Made by a program: the position numbers and the translations under genes. Positions 27,901-42,427 of a stretch of DNA of 64,000 nucleotides are shown here, in pieces. The DNA is taken from assembly GCF_014851395.1 (NCBI RefSeq), contig NW_024040485.1, forward strand, positions 20,605,118 through 20,669,117, in the 5' to 3' direction. Under the pieces are notes generated by a model that worked only from the letters and a program-made list of their open reading frames with translations, had not been told where the DNA came from and did no database searches. The stretch comes from Micropterus salmoides. Its lineage: Eukaryota; Chordata; Actinopteri; Centrarchiformes; Centrarchidae. Each line of letters begins with the position of its first letter. Position 1 is the stretch's first letter.

Positions 27901-30900
27901 TACAGTTAAGTAGACCTCAGTCCACCTGGGTTTTCTCCCATGAAGCAGGATTAGTGGGTCACTGTACCGTATCTATAACCTTGGGTTCAACTGTTCTTAG
28001 CTAGCCTGCTCTAAGAAGTTCATATTTTAAATCGAAACCTATATACATCCTGCAAATAAACTGATTGGCTCTCTGGAAAAGTCTCCAACCCCACAGGATC
28101 TCAGTGTGGACAAAGGTTTGGCTTTCACAATATCTTCCTGTGATCATAAGCCCAGATTGTACCAGTCTGTAAGCACAGACAACAGTGTAACAGTTGTGTA
28201 ATTAATTGCTGTACAACTAATTCACCAAAACAAGGCCTCTACTATTTTAGCAAATAAAGTTGCACAGTGTTAGCACAGTGTTTTGGTCACACATTCAAAC
28301 ATCAAGCATTCTTCATTTCAGCCACAACAGTGTGGATATATTTTGATAAAATAAAATAAAAAAGTAATTCAATTTATTTCAAAATATTGATTCGTCCCTT
28401 TAGGGGTGGTTTTAGGCAAGCAAGCTTGCAGACACAAATACACGTAAACAATTCATTCACATTCACAAAAACAATCTTAAAATGCAAATATGACAGTGTT
28501 AGAAATAGTTGAAATAGGGTTAATGGAAGTGGCCAATACAACGCCGCCCGGCATCATTGAAAATCATGAAGGCACATTATGTCAAAAAGGCACTTTATCA
28601 GTGTGAAAGTTAATACATTACAGTAAACAAGATTCAACTCTATTAAACATCCATTAAAGTTAGCCAGGAGTGTGCTGCGCTCTTGGACAACCTCGTTATA
28701 TAACCATGTCTAGTGGCTGTACCCAAGGCATGTATTCACAGGCCTGTGGCATCTCCTCTATCTCACATTGTTCTAACACTGTTACCCTGGTGACAGGTGA
28801 AGATAATCCATCACTGCAGTTTTATATTGACTGTTTACAGAGTGGCTTAGATATGCAAATGCAGTACAAGGTTACTGGACCTTGAGTTTTCAGTAAAATG
28901 CTTCAATAAGTGCAAATAGTTATTTCTGTTTTCAAAGAGCTGTTTCTTTAATGCAAAGTCAGTTTCAATCATTGCTCAGTGGAAAGTGTTTCTTCCTTTA
29001 TTATTGCCATATAAGCATAACAGTTTATGTTCCTCTACCAATGAATAATCGTTATTATATTTCCCCTTTGTTTTTGTTTCCTTTAGGTAACATCAGAAAC
29101 ACAGAGCGGCTGAGCTATGACAAGCATCAGAGCTACAAGATTATGGTGACAGCCTTTGACTGTGGTCAGAAGAGAGCAAAGGAGGATGTGGCTGTGCATA
29201 TTGATGTCAAGCCTGTCTGCAAACCTGGATGGCAAGGTCAGAGATAAAGAAACAGCTGCTGAAATACTTGCCTTAATTTACCTTGCAATAATTGACAGAA
29301 ATGTACTATGTTGGTGTAAAGTGCACTGACATATTGTTTAAATGTACTTAAATATAAAGCAATACCATCAAAATTGAATGAGGCAGTTTAGTGCAGTTTC
29401 AGAGCAGATCCTTTCCCTCAAGGGACTTCTGTCTCATTTTAGAATGAACGTCTCTCGAGGAAATCAGAAGACCTGACAAAAACCTCCAGAGGGAAAGTTG
29501 ACTGGATAGTGTGTTTTTTTTCCTCCTTTAACATGCTAGCAGCTTGGCATTCGAGTCAGCCCGTCTCCCCTGCTGCTTCACCTGTCAGCACTGACAGCAT
29601 CTCAGGAGTCAAGCTCACACAGGAATGAAAGAGGACGACAGAGAAAGATAAGAAGGGAGAGGGGGGAAAGGAGGAAGAATGAGATAAAGAAAGAGGCCGA
29701 ATGAAAAGGCATCTCAAGGGAGGAAAGAGAAAGTTACAGTGGAGGAGAGAGGTGATGGTTGTTCCTTTAAAAAAAAATCACAGATCTGGGTGGAGATAAA
29801 TGACTTGACCAGGATATATCTTACTGTGCACTGTGTAGTTTGTAAACTATCAATCTACTCCAAAGCTATGGTTTTATTATCTGAAAACATGTTTTTTTTA
29901 ACATAAAAGTAAGAAGTGCTGTTTTTAAATCCATGACCAGATTTCCCTCAACAGTTTTATTCAGCCACGTCTTATAAAGATAAACTGAGCCAATGGTGAC
30001 ACAAAACACTTAACCCACCTGTTCTTTGGCCAATTTCTGCATACAGTCAAACCCCTTTGGATGGTATGTAATTTTCTTAAGTAAATTTTGGGCATTTTAA
30101 ACATTTATTACAGACAGTAGAGACGTTACGGTTCAGGGGTGGCGTCTTAACTCCTCAGCTGCAGGGGCTCTCCATGTGGAGGGATGGGGTAGAGATGAAG
30201 ATGTGCATGTGTAGGGGTGTGAGTTTCAATATGTGTGGATGAAAGTAGAGGTGAAGGTGGCATTTACACTGGAAGGAGAGGGAAAGAGAAGTAAAAGTTT
30301 CCAAATGTAGCTGTGTCACTTAATTCTACCTCATCGATTATTTTGCCATATCCAAGCATCTAGAAGCAAACCATCATTAGATAAACTAGTGAGTGTCCTA
30401 GGTATAGAGTAGATCAGATTGTTTGTTTGAACAACATTTAAGGTACAAGTACTTTATTTTCCATTGTCATGGTGTAAATGTACATGATGGGTTTGTAGAT
30501 GTTTTTCAGCTACCCTAAAGAAACTAACTCCACGTCTAATGGCATCATATATTTTGTGCTAGGATAAGAGAGGATAATTAAGTAGAAAAAAATCACCTAT
30601 GACCAAGTCTAATGTTACAGACAAGATCCTTTAGTGCAAAGAGAGCACTTAATGAAAGTGAGTTGACTGCCAGTTGCTGAGGGAAATGTCAGTGCACATC
30701 ACAGAGGGGTGGCGGTGCAGAGGGAGAGAGAGTCAGTATAGTGTTGAGAAAGTGGTCTGAAATGGCATTAGAACTTTTTATTAATGTCATCTTCATGTAC
30801 AGCATAGCTCTGAGGGTCCATTCACCTTTGCATTTACAGAACATAGAACCAAATAACAGCTGGATGTTCTGCTTTCTCATAAGGAGAAAAAATATGCAAT

Positions 30901-33900
30901 CATTTTTAAGATCCAGATCAGCACAGAGCATTATCAGCTCCCTGCATTTGAATCCCAAAGAAACACATGCTATCTTACCCTGCTAACATCCTCATCAGTG
31001 TTGCCTGATTCTTTGTGATTTGGCTCATGAAAGATGCCCTGCTGCATAATCCTGTGGCAAAGCCATTAACCCATAGTAGCTTAAAACCATGAATAAAACA
31101 CAATGCGGTGATTCTTTGTACATGTAACCTTATTTATTGTCAGCGTGTAAAGGTCAGAGTGCTTCTGCTGCTCTTTTTTGAAGAAAGCCCCCTGGCATAA
31201 ATAGAGGCTAAATACATCTTGCTCCACTTCACCTCTCACTCCTCCTCGCCTTCCTACCTCACAGTCCGTTTCACTCTTTGTGAATATTTGTCTCAGGAGA
31301 CTTGATATCATATTCTGTAGGCTTTGCAAGAGCTGCCAGGTGTCCACCTACACACACAAACAAACATTCCTGTACACAGTTATGCTTTTGAATCCCTTTC
31401 ACCACCACAATTCAGGGATTCTCGTACATTAAGGATAGATATAACACCTGGGTAATAGAAATATAACACCTGGCAGAAGGACTGACAAAGAGGGCAGCAC
31501 CCCTCTCTACCAGGCCTGCCATGTTACTGGGCCCCCTCAGTCTCCTTTTGACTTGACCAGTGTTGGGCAAGTTACTCTGAAATTGTAAGTTACTGGTTAC
31601 TTATTACTCCTTACAAAAGGAAAGCTATTACTTTACTTTACTAAACAGTGCTTAACGCCACTCTCTCCGGACATTCATGTCAAGGATGGTGCATTCAGTA
31701 ACTCAGTAACGCAGCATTACTTGGATCAGTAACTGTAATATTATTACTGTTTTGGAAATAGTAATCCCTTAAACTACTAGTAATAATATTACAGTTGGCT
31801 AACTTTCACTGAGTAACGCATTACTGCCAAACACTGGACTTGACACAGGGCAAGATTTCACTGAGAAAACTCCAAGCACCAAAGTTGCCAGCCTGTGTGG
31901 TTGTCTGTCATTCTTTCAAGGCCCGCTTGCTCATTATGAAACCACCTACAGTAGAACATAAAGTTTTATTCCTTACATTTCAGTGGACTGGTTCAATAAT
32001 GCTGTAAATGTGGAACAAAAGAAAAAGACAGCCCTTCTCACTATTGAATGAATAGCAACTACTGTTTATTGAAACATTTGAGGTAGAGTACTGAGTGTGG
32101 TGTTCTGCTGGGCAGGAGAAAAAGAAACTGACCTAACAGTCAAACAGAACTACCTTACGATGGGTAGAAATTGTCAATTTTGTTGTCACACCACAGTGAA
32201 ACCACAACAAGCATGGTAATGATGCTTAGATATCCCAGTGTCCAAAAGAGTACTACCCTGAGATAAGGTCAATCTAAGTGAAATGGATGAACAGGAATAT
32301 GAGATCTTACAGCAGCTGAATACATTTTTTCTCATCATGTGCCGATTTACATATAGTAACAATGATGTAATGTAGAATTTATTCCTTATGTAATGTGAAA
32401 AATTATTTCATTCAAATAACTAGAAAAGGCATTGACTGAAGCAGTTTTCACCATTGTTTACTATGTGACATCAGGTTACCTGTAATTGCAACAGGTGATA
32501 CTGACATGAAATACTTACTCTAAACTACTAAACTAAATATGACCCTTAAAGGTTGGAACAAGCGGGTGGACTATGAGCCAGGGACTGGAAGCAAGCAGCT
32601 GTTTCCCAAGATGCACTTGGAAACGTGTGGAGGTCCCCTGTCTGGCGTGAAGGCGATGGTAGAGCTGCAGACCAATCACATCGGGAAGGGCTGCGACCGC
32701 GAAACGTACTCTGAGAAGTCTCTGCAAAAACTCTGTGGTACGTAGAGAGAAAGACAAAGAGAGAGATAAAGGAGTTTAATTAGTTAGTTTGAGTGGGAGG
32801 AAAAAACGATGGAATGAAATGTCTTGTTGGAATAGTGTGGTGCTATTTAGGAGTAGAGGACTATGAGAGAGCAAAAGGTAGTAATAATGAGACAAGGAGA
32901 AATTTAATTCAAAGAAGGAATTACCTCTCGACATCTCTGCAGTCTATTAATATGCCAATTTCTGTGCTATTATAATCCTGGAGACGATTTTGGAATTAAT
33001 TTTTTATTTTAAATTAAATTTTCAAACGGTGTTCCACTGTGACATGTTTTCATGATTTCTTTCCATTTGTTCCCTTGAGCATGGCGTTGCACTGTAATAT
33101 ACAGTATACAGTACATGTAAAACAGACAACAAGAATATTCCTGTTGAGAACGTTAGTTAGAGATTTAGTGATGTCTTGTTGACACGTTCTAACACCTCAT
33201 CATTATTTAAACTTCTCTAAAAAAAAAAAAAGACTCAATTTGAAATGTTATGTCAGACCATATTTACAATCATTATACTGTGTTGTGTAAATCAGTGATT
33301 TGCTCTCGCGTATTATAATTGCCATTTTATTGTATGCTCCATCGACAGGGCCCACACAAATCTTATTTTGAATTGAGTTAATGGTAAGGCATGTATGCAA
33401 TGGAAATAGAATACAAGTTTCATGTAAACAGATCCATAGCGGCTATGTGAGAAATTTCCAGTCATATGAGGTTACAATAAATATACAAGGTACAAGATAG
33501 TTTATTGATCATTATACAGCACAAGGTTGTATATAACGAAAATAACGTTTGTAGTCCCTTCATGCTACACACACAGGACTTAACATATAATTAAATGTAA
33601 CATATGGTAACATATAAAAAAGACAGAAACAATATATATAGTTATTTATACATATATAGCCTACATACACATATACACCCAGAACATTCTGCAGTGCATT
33701 TTTTGATTTGCATCTGGGGTGAATGTAAAGCAGCAATATGATATATAGATATGGTTTCATCTTCAAAAAAAAAAAAGTCAGACATTAGGGAAACTGTGCC
33801 CATCTTGACTGTGTTTGATCACCAAGCATCATCGATTACATATAAATATATTAAGGATTTCTAAACATTCACTGATTCACAGAGTTAAATTTGTATAATT

Positions 33901-36900
33901 CTGACATGCTCAAGCAACATTAGGTCATGAACTGATGCACTCACTTCTGGTACTCAGAGAAATCACAGAGAGAAAAGAAAGAAGCTATTTCTCTCCAGGT
34001 CAGTTCTCTGTGCAGCCGACCTGACAGTGTCGTATCTTCTGATTGGCACATCCAGGCGCAGCATCAGGCAGCACCGACCTCCTTCCTGCCCCCAGCCCTT
34101 CCACAAACTGGACGGCGTCTCTGCTGACTGACAGTGGCCGAGACAGCGACCTCATCTACAGATTCGACGGGCATCAGGCTGCAAATGTTCCAGACCACGT
34201 GGTGCCCCAAAACCTGACAGACCAGTTCACCGTGGCAACATGGATGAAACACGGGCCCAGTCTGGGGCTCAGAGTCGAGAAGGAAACCTTACTGTGTAAC
34301 TCTGACAAGACTGGTGAGGAAGCAATTTCACACATGCTCACTGTTAAGAAGTACATTTCCACCGTCTAACATATTAGAGAGTTCGAATTTTACCATCTTT
34401 AACAAAAATTGTCAGTGAGTTTACATTTGACCTTTAGTTTTCCTACATTGTAGACATTTCTGCTTCTACTTAATCATCCATCCGTACCGTAGGCAATCTC
34501 AAATAGTTAAAAGGAAAACAGTAAAGAACAGTTAAAATCATTAACACTGTTATTCCTGAATGTTATTGAAATCTGTTAGTTCAGTAATTCAGTCTTTATT
34601 AAACCTCCCCCCTTTTTGCCCTTTGGTCCCTTGGGACACACATGAGCAATCTTCTGGATCATGTTTTGAAAGGGTTAGGGTACTGAAAACAACTTAATTC
34701 TTACTGAAACATTTTACACTTTGATTTCCTTTACATCCTCAGCATTAGAAACATACTATGAACGTCTTGTAACATGATCAAAAACATCCATTAAAAATAA
34801 CAAGATCATTTAGCCAAGACTGAAGCCCACAATGGCAAAGACTCTTTGAAACTCGAAACTTTTCCCCCAATGCATAACTGAACTGTTTAATTAAGCAAAA
34901 CAAGCCATCTGCACATTGCACATTCTCACAATGGTCTCACAGATGGCTTATTAGCTTAGGAGATGTGTAGTCTGATCTCGTAATGAAAACTTCGTGTTAG
35001 CGCATAAGAATCTTATAAACCCTTTTTTCATTTTCAACTTTTTGCTTAAGCATGTGAATGGTATCCGAAGGCTCAGTTTGAGGGCCAGATCAGCAATACA
35101 GTGCGTACAGTGGCCATGAACTGTATCCCATCATTCCTCTGGCTGAGCTTTGTGAACTTTAGGGTGGGTGATAGTGTATGGTCAATAAGGACTATCATGA
35201 TGGTTGTCATAGTATTATCTCGATAGTAACGAGTCAGTCTAGTTACCAAATTGTTCCTAATTACGTCTTCAAAACTCACATTTTTCCCACTAAGTCAAAT
35301 GTTTTTTAATATTTTACATGAAAAGTCTTTGATATTTTAATGTTAGTTCATTTAAACATTAGAATGAACCCTGATATCCTGATATGAGAATTTTGAAACA
35401 ATACAATGATATGGACAGACAACTAATAATATTTGAAGGAAAAAAGCAAAAAAATTAAAGGGATTGCCTTTTTTCACATTTTGAATTGCTTAGAAATGGC
35501 TGAATGCACTCCCCATGACTCTTGTCATAATACATTAAATAATCTTTAGTTTTTAAAATATGACTTTGTCATGTTTTGATTTGCTCTTGTACAAGTATGA
35601 AATGACAAACAGCTCTGTTTCCATTTCAGCAATTTTAACACCAAAAAAACACCAATGCAAAAACTATGGGGGTATTTATGTTTCAATATTATTTGTGTGA
35701 ACAGATGAGCGATCTGTGTGTAAATGTGTAATCTGTAAATATAAAACACTTTGCACAAACACAAAATGAAGATTTGTAAACTCACAAAAATATTTTGCAA
35801 ATAGAAAACAGATCTGCAAATACATAAATAAAATCCACAAATAATAAAAATATCTGTGAATATATTTAATAGCTTACAAATAAATGAACCACATTTGTGA
35901 ATATCTTCCTAACATTTACAACTTTCAAATATGCATTTGTGAGTCCAGTTTAAATTTACAAATTGTTGAAAAGTATTTGTCACTTTCAAACAGGCATTTG
36001 TGAGTCCCGCCTGTATTTGTCGATCTCAGTTCTTCACACACGGAGTTTTGAAATAAACTTTCCGCTGATGGAACAATCACGAAGGAAATATCAGCTGCTC
36101 TTTCAACAAAATGTGAATGCAGACTGAAATTCAACCGTGTTGTTGTGTCGGGGGAGGCAGCGATTCAAACCAGCGGTGAGTAAGAAATAGTATAATTATA
36201 TAATATAACAATGTATTAAGCTATGAGCACAGGGAAAGTCCGCTAGCTGCTAGGCTAATTTCAGCAGTTTGAAAACGGCACAGGCTCTAGCTAATGATGG
36301 TGTTTAGCAAAAAGCAAACCAAGACTATGAGCCGAATGTTTGTTAAAAGTTAGTGTGGACTGTACTGAATTTACATTTAACCATATACTTTTTTTCCTAG
36401 TATGGCCTAAAGCCGAGTGGCCATCGATGGTAGTTCCTGTCCTGTGGTCAACACCAGCATCAAGAAGTGGACAAATAGAACAACAACAACAACAACGGAA
36501 CTAAGAATGAATAAGTCCTTAAGATATAAATCACAGTTTAATGCAAACAATAGGCCTATAATGAAATCCTTTTATAATCCACCCCAAGTCTTGTTGTTTC
36601 TGTTTACATACAGAGGAAGAATGTGTGTAACGTTTTTACTGCGTAATTAGAGTATATGAGAACAGTGGACACTTACTAGGTTCCTCTGTACCTCATTTAA
36701 CATTAGATATGCTTGATCCCACTTCATGTAGGCCATATGTGATGCACACAAAATGTATGGTCACATTTTATTGTTGTAATTTAACAATATATATATATTT
36801 TTGTAGCACTGAGTAGGCTATAAATTGTTAAAACACTGTTTTAGCATTATGAATATGTACTCCAGTAAGCCAGTAGGGGGCAGCAGAGCGCTTTCTTACG

Positions 36901-39247
36901 TTACTACATTACATTAAGTTGACAACATGTATATATCAACATAGATTCATACACAAATGACAAATAATCCATCTACTCATCATACCAACAAGCTGGCGCA
37001 TTCAGGCAGTTCGGAGGCCGTTTTACCTTGAAATGTGGAAATGACGTCTTCAGCGGGCATAAGCAGGCATCATCACGTGGTCTCCGAAAACAGCCGAATG
37101 ACACGAGTCGATTTTCGTTCCATTGGTGGAAAGTTTGTTTCAAAACTCCATGTGTGAAGAACTGAGATCGACAAATACAGGTGGGACTCACAAATGCCTG
37201 TTTGAAGTGACAAATACTTTTCAACAATTTGTAAATTAAAACTGGACTCACAGATATTTTTATTATTTGTGGATTTTATTTATGTATTTGCAGATGTTTT
37301 CTATTTGCAAAATATTTCATTTTGTGTTTGTGCAAAGTGTTTTATATTTACAGATTACACATTTACACACAGATCACTCATCTGTTCACACAAATAATAT
37401 TGAAACATAAATACCCCCATAAAAAAACTGTCTTTGAAAGGCAAGCATTAGCTTATCACTGTGGAGTTATGTGGTATTTATAAGAAAATCTGTTGCACAT
37501 CTTATTCCACCTCAAGCCTATTTAGTGTATTATAAAGGCAGAGCAAGCAGGACTCGCCTTTGATTGCCATCTTAAAGACACAAGCTGATAATCAAAAAAT
37601 AGACGCTGGACCATTTCTGTCACACTGAGCTGACAGGAGTATAAATGTCCACCATAAGAAAACTTAAGGAGCAGGTGCATCAGTTTATTGTCCTCAAAGT
37701 AGAAGGTATAATCTTGTTTATTGATAGACTGTATAATGTAGAGTTATGTTTAACCGTGTGCATGTGTTTGTGTCTTTGTGTGGCCATGCATGTCTTCCTG
37801 CTACAGAAATGAACCGCCACCATTACTCTCTGTATGTTCACAACTGCCGCCTGGTGTTCCTGCTCAGAAGAGATTTCACTCAGGTTGACACATTCAGACC
37901 CGCTGAGTTCCACTGGAAACTGGAGCAGGTGAGGAGTGTGTGTGTGTGCGCTTGGCTGTGTCCTATTTGAGTGTGAGCATAGATTCAGGGTTATTTTCTA
38001 CAGCAGGTGAAGGGCTATCATTATTTGTGTAGTGAAGGGAGAGGCTCTTCATTCTAATTACCCGAGGCTCTCCATCACTTTCTTCTGCTCACTACAGGAG
38101 ATAAGATATCCTGCACACACACAAACACACACACAAGCATAAACCCAAAGTAGAAAGTCTGTTTAGTTATGGGTAATAGCTCACCTAGAAGTAGTATCTC
38201 TATTATCTGTCACACTTCTGGTGAGTTGTTGAACTAATTTGCAGTGAAGCTTACTGTTTCAGTCCTGCAAAGAAAGCCTTTGAAAGGAAAACGTTATATA
38301 CACATGTATATGGAATATGAAATATCATGCATATGTACATAATAGTACTGTAAATAACCCTTAAATGACATAATGCACAGCCGGCAGGTGTTACATCTAC
38401 ATATAATGGTGAAAATTGAAAGTGTAAAGTTCTGTTTGTGCCCCCTCCCTTTAAGACATCACAATACACGGTCAGACCAGTGACTATGGCGCTGGATGGA
38501 TTAAAGGTCTTGCTGAAGGACACCTCAGTAAGGCAAATGCTTGAATGACAATCATCAGGCTGAGGGAGTCACTCCAGCTAAGCAGGCAGTCACTGAGCAG
38601 AGAAAATCCTGCTGTAAAAAGAAAATGAAATCCCTGGAGTCAAAATTATTTTCATGATTAGCCAATGAACTCTCTTGCATGGGAATCTCCCCTTTCCCAA
38701 ATCCCTAATAATGGATGGTAGATGCAAATCTAATTGTTTACCCTTGGGCACTGTATATATCCACCTCATACTGAAATGATTAGAAATGCTTCATAATTAC
38801 AGCAAGCTCTCATGAGTTTTTGCTCACTAAGCAGATTATAACAGATTTGTGCTTGGGTCTTTCCGCGTGACCATGCATCAGCATGTGCATCCACCCTGGT
38901 GGTTACTTTTATTTTGGATTTTTGTCTGCCTGTTTGAATGGAAACTTACACACTGAGCTTACATTTCTTGCTTCTTGTTTGCATGCACTCTTTTTCCTTG
39001 TGTGCATACAAACATCCCACTGTGTTTTCTTGGCACTATCTCTGCTCGTGCTGGTGTGTACCTTCCAAGCAGGTGGTTGTTTGTTCTAGGTCAAAGGTAG
39101 ATTGAAATGTTTTTCTCAGTCCAGTGTTCTTTTCTCCCGAGACCCACAGAGGTAGATGTGACAAAGAGAAGGGCAGACGAGTAGCAGACTGCTGAGTTTT
39201 CTTAGCAAACAACCTCTGTTCTATTTCTGTCTCGCGTCTTCTCATTC

Positions 39248-39307
<60 letters not shown>

Positions 39308-42300
39308 TCCCACACACAAATACAGTACATAGAAAGAGGGGATTCCATTTGCTCCTTTAGTTGGATCTTGAGAAGGAGCACGGAGGAATCATACGGTGCA
39401 GTCAAAGAGAATACGGGATGAGTTACTCACCAGTACAAATCACTAGTGCAGAGACTCTTAAATATAAATGAAATCTGGTCTGAAATACTGGAGGTTAACG
39501 AGAGAAATTACATCACTGAAGCATAAATGGACAAAGTGAAGGAAAAACCACTCTATTATATATACTCTATTTCATTAATGTGCAGGTTGTTGTAGCTGCC
39601 GTGGCTTAACCTTCTGTATCTACGTATGCCTGCTTGTGGTAGTAATTTCTTTCATTTAAAAAAAATAATTATTTGACGAATGTCGGACTGTGCATTGTTT
39701 TTACATGCAGGTGGAAAGCGCAGTACATCAGTGAAACTGGTTTAAAGAATGTTTTTGTGAATTTCCTTTGTTAGGAAAACATGTCTTGTGGCTGGCTGGA
39801 TTGCATTATTGACTAATAGTTTCTGCCAAGGGGAAACTGTTTTTTTCTCCAATTGATGTAGGTCTGTGTTATTTTTAAATCTTGGGGCAAAATGGTGAGT
39901 TTAGAAAGAAGCCACTGCACTTTGAGTCTGAAGAACTGACATCGAAACCTAATGTGTGCCCTAAAGCAGCACACGGTGTTTTACACAAAAGAGAAGTGAG
40001 CACAGTGTTCTTGAAAGCCTTCGACAAATACTATATTCTGTTTGGATTTGTTTGCTGATGCCAGAAGGTTTAGTGGAACATGCGTTTATTTTATTTTAGC
40101 TTATTCTTTTATCTTAAATCAAGGACCGTCAATAATACAAACAGTGTGGTTATGGTTTCTTAGTTGTAATTCATAAAATCCATTGTGAACATTTATCAAC
40201 AAAAAGCACAAAATCACTACTGAATAGTCAAGTTAAACAGATGTAGCTGCAAACATGTTATAAGCATTGGACATGAAATATTGATCAAATATTTGTCAGT
40301 AAATCAGCTTTTTTCTTTGTCAGGTAAGTTGCAGAATGCAGAGTTAGAAACTTTTTTGCATTCTGCTGTTAGATTAGGACTAGTACTATTTGTGTCACTC
40401 TCTTGCACTAATTTGCATTAGTAAAGGTTTGGGGCTGGCCTTTGGAGGACAGAGTGATTTAATCTCATGTATGAAGTGAGTTGTTAAACTGGGTATAAAA
40501 GCTGTTAAGTACTAGCTTTGGGAAGCCTCATTGTCTGAAGTTTTCGCTTTGGTTGTGATGAAGTTTATTTGTTTGTTCATAGATTTGGAAATTTTGAGGC
40601 CATGTTGGAGTTGGAGCTTTCCCTGGTAGGATGAAGGAATGTGGGATTTGGGATTCTTTCATAAAACCTTGGTAGAGTTGCAATGAACACGGTTAGAGCA
40701 GTTGTCTCGGGGACACATTCCTAGGCTCGAGGGGGTTGCTGTCCCAACTACCTGGAATAAAGAGACAGACCACAGCAAGATGCAAAGAACAAGAGAGGGT
40801 CCAAACCTGGGGCCATCACAACAGTGCCAGATCATAATGCAATGTAACATTTATATGTTTATTATTTTTATAATAATTATTTCATCAGACTTCCTGAATG
40901 AAGAAAACTGAACTAGCAAAATTGCGAAGCCTAGAAAATAAAGTGAGTGTGTCGTATCTAACATCTGTGACATACTGTACTACTACGAATTACATATTAA
41001 TACTGTTGTTCAGTATTTCTGGTAATATTTTCTGGTAATGAGTTGCTACAGTACTTGTGGGGAATAATGAGGACGAGCTTAGAGAGTAGACTGTTGGAAA
41101 AGGAGTGTGGTGGACTGAGGAAAGAAGAAGAGGTGACTATGGGGTGTCACAGCTGCTTCTTACGTCCTTGTTCCTCCAGCACTTAGAAAGGACACTCGAT
41201 GGCTTCCGTGGCAACTCCATTTAGCTGTATTGATTTTGCAATTCTCACTCCAAGAGAGGAGAGGCAGAGTGGGATGAAAGGAAGTTGGCAAAGAGAGAGA
41301 GAGGCTTCCATTTTCCACGTCGATCGAACACACTGAAGGAATGTCACATCTGAAAGAAACCTTTACACACGCATCTACAAGCACTGACTTATTTGTGGGT
41401 CTGTATGTGAACACAACCATGCACACACACACTCACACACACACAGGATGCCTTTTTTCCTTCCTCTTTTTCAGCCTGGGTAATGGACTAAAGGATGTAT
41501 CACTCTTCTGTACGTACATTATTCACTTTCTCTGAGTCTCGAGAGCCTATCAGTTCAATCCAGCGAGTCAAAAGATACCCAGCCACAGTCAAAACGTCCT
41601 ATACAAACAAAGATTCACTCTTCAAATGTCCTGTGAGCCCATGATTGTAGGAATGTGTCACAAATGCAAGCAAAGTCACACAACGCAGAGGGGATAAGGA
41701 AAAAAGTAAAAATGACAAAGCCACAAAACGAAAGGAGGTGGAAAAGAATAAGTCATTTTTCCATGTCTGGGCCTTTTTATACTATAACTACAGTTCAAGT
41801 TTGAACAGCTTTCTAAGTTTACCCAGCTTAGCGAGATCAAGAACAATTGTGTGTGTGTGTGTGTGTGTGTGTGAGAAAGAGGTGGCATTGATCTAAGCCC
41901 TTACAAATGAGGTGTTATTTACTCACAGCAGGGTCCTTATAGATAGAGCAGGAAAAATCTGTTAGAAGAAGGCTGAGAGTTGAGACAAATACACAGCATT
42001 TTTCTCAGCTGAGGCCTGAGATTTGAAAAAAAGATAAGTCAAGGGCCAAAGATTTTATTTGTGTTGCTGTTTCACATCAATCCAAGACAAATGTACAATT
42101 GACGTGCGGATAAACCTTCAAATTTCATCAATTACACTGTTCGAAACAGCTGCAGACCCCTTGCTATTTATCATTTATGTCTGAGTTCGATTAAAGGGAC
42201 TGAATGTGGGTAGTACAAAATCGTCCTCATTGATTGTCTATGCACCAACTACAATGATCTGCCTTATCTGCCTGCTATTACCATGCTGTGTGCCATGGCA

Positions 42301-42373
42301 TGTTCTCTGTCTTGCGTTGATTAGAAACCTCCCTTTGTATCTGAGGAGATTAATTGAATGGGGGTGTTGTACA

Positions 42374-42427
<54 letters not shown>

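Larger units (their letters stand above)
29237..32551 (+). other. clstn2 intron D-E
   Basis: 3.3 kb. It contains a purine-rich patch (29640-29760) and the 279-bp MITE at 31558-31836. No gene is recognisable in the rest. Confidence 0.85.
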
